Shown here in pieces: positions 62,284 to 64,000 of a stretch of DNA of 64,000 nucleotides (positions are counted from its first letter, which is position 1; each line of letters begins with the position of its first letter). This stretch comes from Saliniramus sp050485405 (GTDB lineage: Bacteria > Pseudomonadota > Alphaproteobacteria > Rhizobiales > Beijerinckiaceae), in the NCBI GenBank assembly GCA_050485405.1, contig JBJHBI010000015.1, forward strand, positions 5,893 to 69,892, in the 5' to 3' direction. The translations under genes and the position numbers were made by a program. The notes beneath the pieces are model-generated. The model did not search any database. It was not told where the DNA came from and worked only from the letters and a program-made list of their open reading frames with translations.

Positions 62284-62609
62284 ATGGCGAAGCCACAACC
62301 CTGGAGCCCTCCGGATGCAACAACAACGATTCGTCAAATTGCCAATCATGCGGAGCTGTCGATAACGTATACACGCCATGCCAGAGAGCAACTGGTAGCG
62401 CGCGATCTGATAATAGGTGATGTGAACTATGTCTTGAAGAATGGATTTTTCCATAGTGAACCGTAACCGTCGACACGAGAAGGTCTATACAAGTACCGAA
62501 TCGAAAGCCGATCACCGAACTCGAATAACAGATCGGTCCACATTGTCGTCGTACCATGTGCAAAACACGATGGATCAAGATAATTACAGTGATTTGGGTT
62601 GACGAATGA
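62284..62609 (+). pseudogene. Broken DUF4258 toxin-like gene
   Basis: Frame begins MAKPQPWSPPDATTTIRQIAN with AAGGAG upstream and carries the DUF4258 core ITYTRHAREQLVARDLIIGDVNYVLKNG. It meets a TAA at 62464-62466 exactly where relatives read Glu (EP-x-PSTREG), then continues in frame as PSTREGLYKYRIESRSPNS, NRSVHIVVVPC, and after a frame change near 62562-62571 ends IKIITVIWVDE with a stop at 62607-62609. One nonsense change (probably GAA to TAA) and one frameshift explain the damage. It is followed by a HTH protein, the usual toxin then antitoxin order. Confidence 0.75.
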
Positions 62610-62643
62610 GAATAGACCCGCAGTGAACAGGATGGAGAGAAAA

Positions 62644-63090
62644 ATGGCTGAGTATCGTTACACGGAATGCGGCCTCGACAATGTCCTGATCGTCGGCGTA
62701 AGCTTCATTTCCGACGATGCAGGCGAAGAATGCATCGATATTCCGAACGTGCACGGCCTGCACCGCGCCATCGCGGAAGGGATCACCAAAAAGCGATCCA
62801 GCATGACCGGCAAGGAGCTGCGCTTCCTGCGTACGGAAATGGGTATGACGCAGGCCGAACTCGCCCGGCTGGTTCATCGCGAGCCTCTCGCGATCAGCCG
62901 CTGGGAACGCGGCGAGGTCGAGGCGATCGACAGCAATGCCGAGGCCCTGATCCGGCTGCATGCCATACAGGCGCTGGAACTCGACAACCCGCGCATAGCG
63001 GACCTGTCGAGCTGGTGCACCCCGACTGCCGAAACGCCGCAGATCGTCATAGACGGCTCGCAAGTGGGTTCGTACCGCGTCGCCGCCTGA
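62644..63090 (+). CDS. HTH-type antitoxin-like regulator
   Basis: 148 residues. N-terminal zinc-less segment (YRYTECGLDNVLIVGVSF, IDIPNVHGLHRAIAEGI), then a Xre-type helix-turn-helix (MTGKELRFLRTEMGMTQAELARLVHREPLAISRWERGEVEAI), the arrangement of MqsA/YgiT-like and DUF4258-linked antitoxins. The ATG at 62644 follows GGATGGAGAGAAAA. It is intact while the adjacent toxin is broken, as expected if the toxin is dispensable but a free antitoxin is tolerated. It may have been retained as a transcription factor. Confidence 0.82.
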   Translation: MAEYRYTECGLDNVLIVGVSFISDDAGEECIDIPNVHGLHRAIAEGITKKRSSMTGKELRFLRTEMGMTQAELARLVHREPLAISRWERGEVEAIDSNAEALIRLHAIQALELDNPRIADLSSWCTPTAETPQIVIDGSQVGSYRVAA

Positions 63091-63110
63091 AGCCCGAAGT
63101 CAAACGAATC

Positions 63111-63136
63111 GTCCGGGGCACTATATTGCCCCGGAC
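63111..63136. terminator. Hairpin between antitoxin-like gene and ilvD-like gene
   Basis: GTCCGGGGCA (63111-63120), loop CTATAT, TGCCCCGGAC (63127-63136), ten perfect pairs, in a convergent intergenic region. No T run follows on either strand. Confidence 0.5.
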
Positions 63137-63209
63137 CGCATACTCGCCACGCCCGCTCAGGGAGCGCCGGCCTCCTCAGGGCGCAGATCAATACAAATCA
63201 CTAACGCCC

Positions 63210-64000
63210 TCAAATCTCCCCGTCGCCGCGCAGGAAGTCGAAGTCGCAGCCTTTTCCGGCCTGGTTGACCTGAGCGAGGTAGAGGCCGCGATAGCCGCGT
63301 TGCGGGTTCGCCATATGGGGGGGCGGGGAGAATTCTGCGCGGCGGCGGGCGAGTTCCTCTTCGGCGACGTCGAGATCGATCCGGCGCGCCTCGACGTCGA
63401 GCTTGATTGTGTCGCCGTCGCGCACCAGGCCGAGCGGGCCGCCGATCGCGGCTTCCGGGGCGACATGGAGCACGATCGTGCCGAAGGCGGTGCCGCTCAT
63501 GCGCGCATCGGAAATCCGCACCATGTCCTTCACGCCTTCCCGGGCGAGCTTGCGCGGGATCGGGAGGTAGCCCGCCTCCGGCATGCCCGGCGCCCCCTTG
63601 GGTCCAGCATTGCGCAGGACGAGAACGTCGTCGGCGCGCACGTCGAGATCGGGATCGTCGATGCGGTTGGTCATGTCCACCACCGAATCGAACACCACTG
63701 CGCGCCCGGTATGGCGCAAGAGCTCGGGCGAGGCCGCCGATTGCTTGATGATGGCGCCGTCGGGGGCGAGATTGCCGCGCAGGACCGCCGTCGCTCCACC
63801 ACTCTTCAAGGGGTTCGCGCGGGTGCGGATGATGCTCTGGCCGGGGACGTCCTCGGCCCGGTCGATCACCTCGCCCAGGCTCACGCCGTCGACGGTGGGC
63901 GTATCGAGCATCAGATGGTCGCGCAATTCGCGAAGGAGCGCGGGCATACCGCCGGCCCAGTGGAAATGCTCCATGTAATGCGCGCCGGAGGGCTTGAGAT
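63210..64000 (-). CDS. IlvD/Edd family dehydratase, C-terminal part (cut by window edge)
   Basis: The last 263 codons are in the window; the frame is open at 64000 (LKPSGAHYMEHFHWAGGMPALLREL). Family blocks: NLAPDGAIIKQSAASPELLRHTGRAVVFD, VRADDVLVLRNAGPKGAPGMPEAG, VRISDARMSGTAFGTIVLHVAPEAAIGGPLGLVRDGD. The ending GYRGLYLAQVNQAGKGCDFDFL resembles the sugar-acid (L-arabinonate or related) dehydratase branch more than housekeeping dihydroxyacid dehydratase, but the [Fe-S] cysteines lie outside the window, so the substrate is unresolved. Confidence 0.88.
   Translation of the reverse strand, partial: LKPSGAHYMEHFHWAGGMPALLRELRDHLMLDTPTVDGVSLGEVIDRAEDVPGQSIIRTRANPLKSGGATAVLRGNLAPDGAIIKQSAASPELLRHTGRAVVFDSVVDMTNRIDDPDLDVRADDVLVLRNAGPKGAPGMPEAGYLPIPRKLAREGVKDMVRISDARMSGTAFGTIVLHVAPEAAIGGPLGLVRDGDTIKLDVEARRIDLDVAEEELARRRAEFSPPPHMANPQRGYRGLYLAQVNQAGKGCDFDFLRGDGEI

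Overview
The window is GC-rich alphaproteobacterial chromosome, most likely from the Hyphomicrobiales (Rhizobiales). The clues are a RegB/RegA redox two-component pair beside ccdA, an FtcR/Rem-type flagellar regulator, a Mur-type Fur regulator, NnrU, DUF1489 and extensin-like C proteins, and generally high-GC coding. All family calls come from reading the sequence and from memory of the families; no database search was run.

Layout. 1-13100: the 5' end of panB and nnrU; an acyl-CoA ligase; ccdA-regB-regA; a P1 peptidase; xseA with a protein methyltransferase; a HerA-like ATPase; and a set of small membrane proteins (RDD, GYF_2-TM2, zinc ribbon). 13200-18130: redox and acyl-CoA metabolism (two DAO-type flavoenzymes, a 3-hydroxyacyl-CoA dehydrogenase, an Old Yellow Enzyme). 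18256-22197: a tightly overlapping leftward operon resembling the bacilysin/anticapsin pathway (bacA, bacB, bacC, a DMT exporter and a bacG-like reductase). Its promoter-proximal half is strikingly AT-rich and its bacC homologue carries a one-base frameshift. 22498-34205: nfeD-SPFH, pxpA, panE, a signal-less periplasmic-binding-like protein, a probable orphan small RNA, scoAB, an ATC-hydrolase-like protein, a LysR regulator, a pirin, a DUF5996-GNAT fusion and an extensin-like protein. 34710-42364: pbpC with a thioester alpha-2-macroglobulin. 42464-47535: a hexuronate module (TRAP dctPQM, a GntR regulator, uxuA) with a remnant of a zinc alcohol dehydrogenase. 47700-48260: a decayed IS3-family element. 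48589-61766: an SDR, transporters, mur, DUF1489, ftcR, an aminotransferase, an MBL-fold protein, hemF, parE and an M3 peptidase. 61911-64000: tRNA-Lys(CTT), a DUF4258/HTH toxin-antitoxin-like pair with a broken toxin, and a truncated ilvD/edd dehydratase.

The outstanding item is the bac-like operon. BacA and BacB homologues divert prephenate away from aromatic amino acids, and the SDRs would carry later redox steps. The ATP-grasp ligase BacD and the aminotransferase BacF are absent, so the product is more likely a free cyclohexenyl-type amino acid or keto acid than bacilysin itself.
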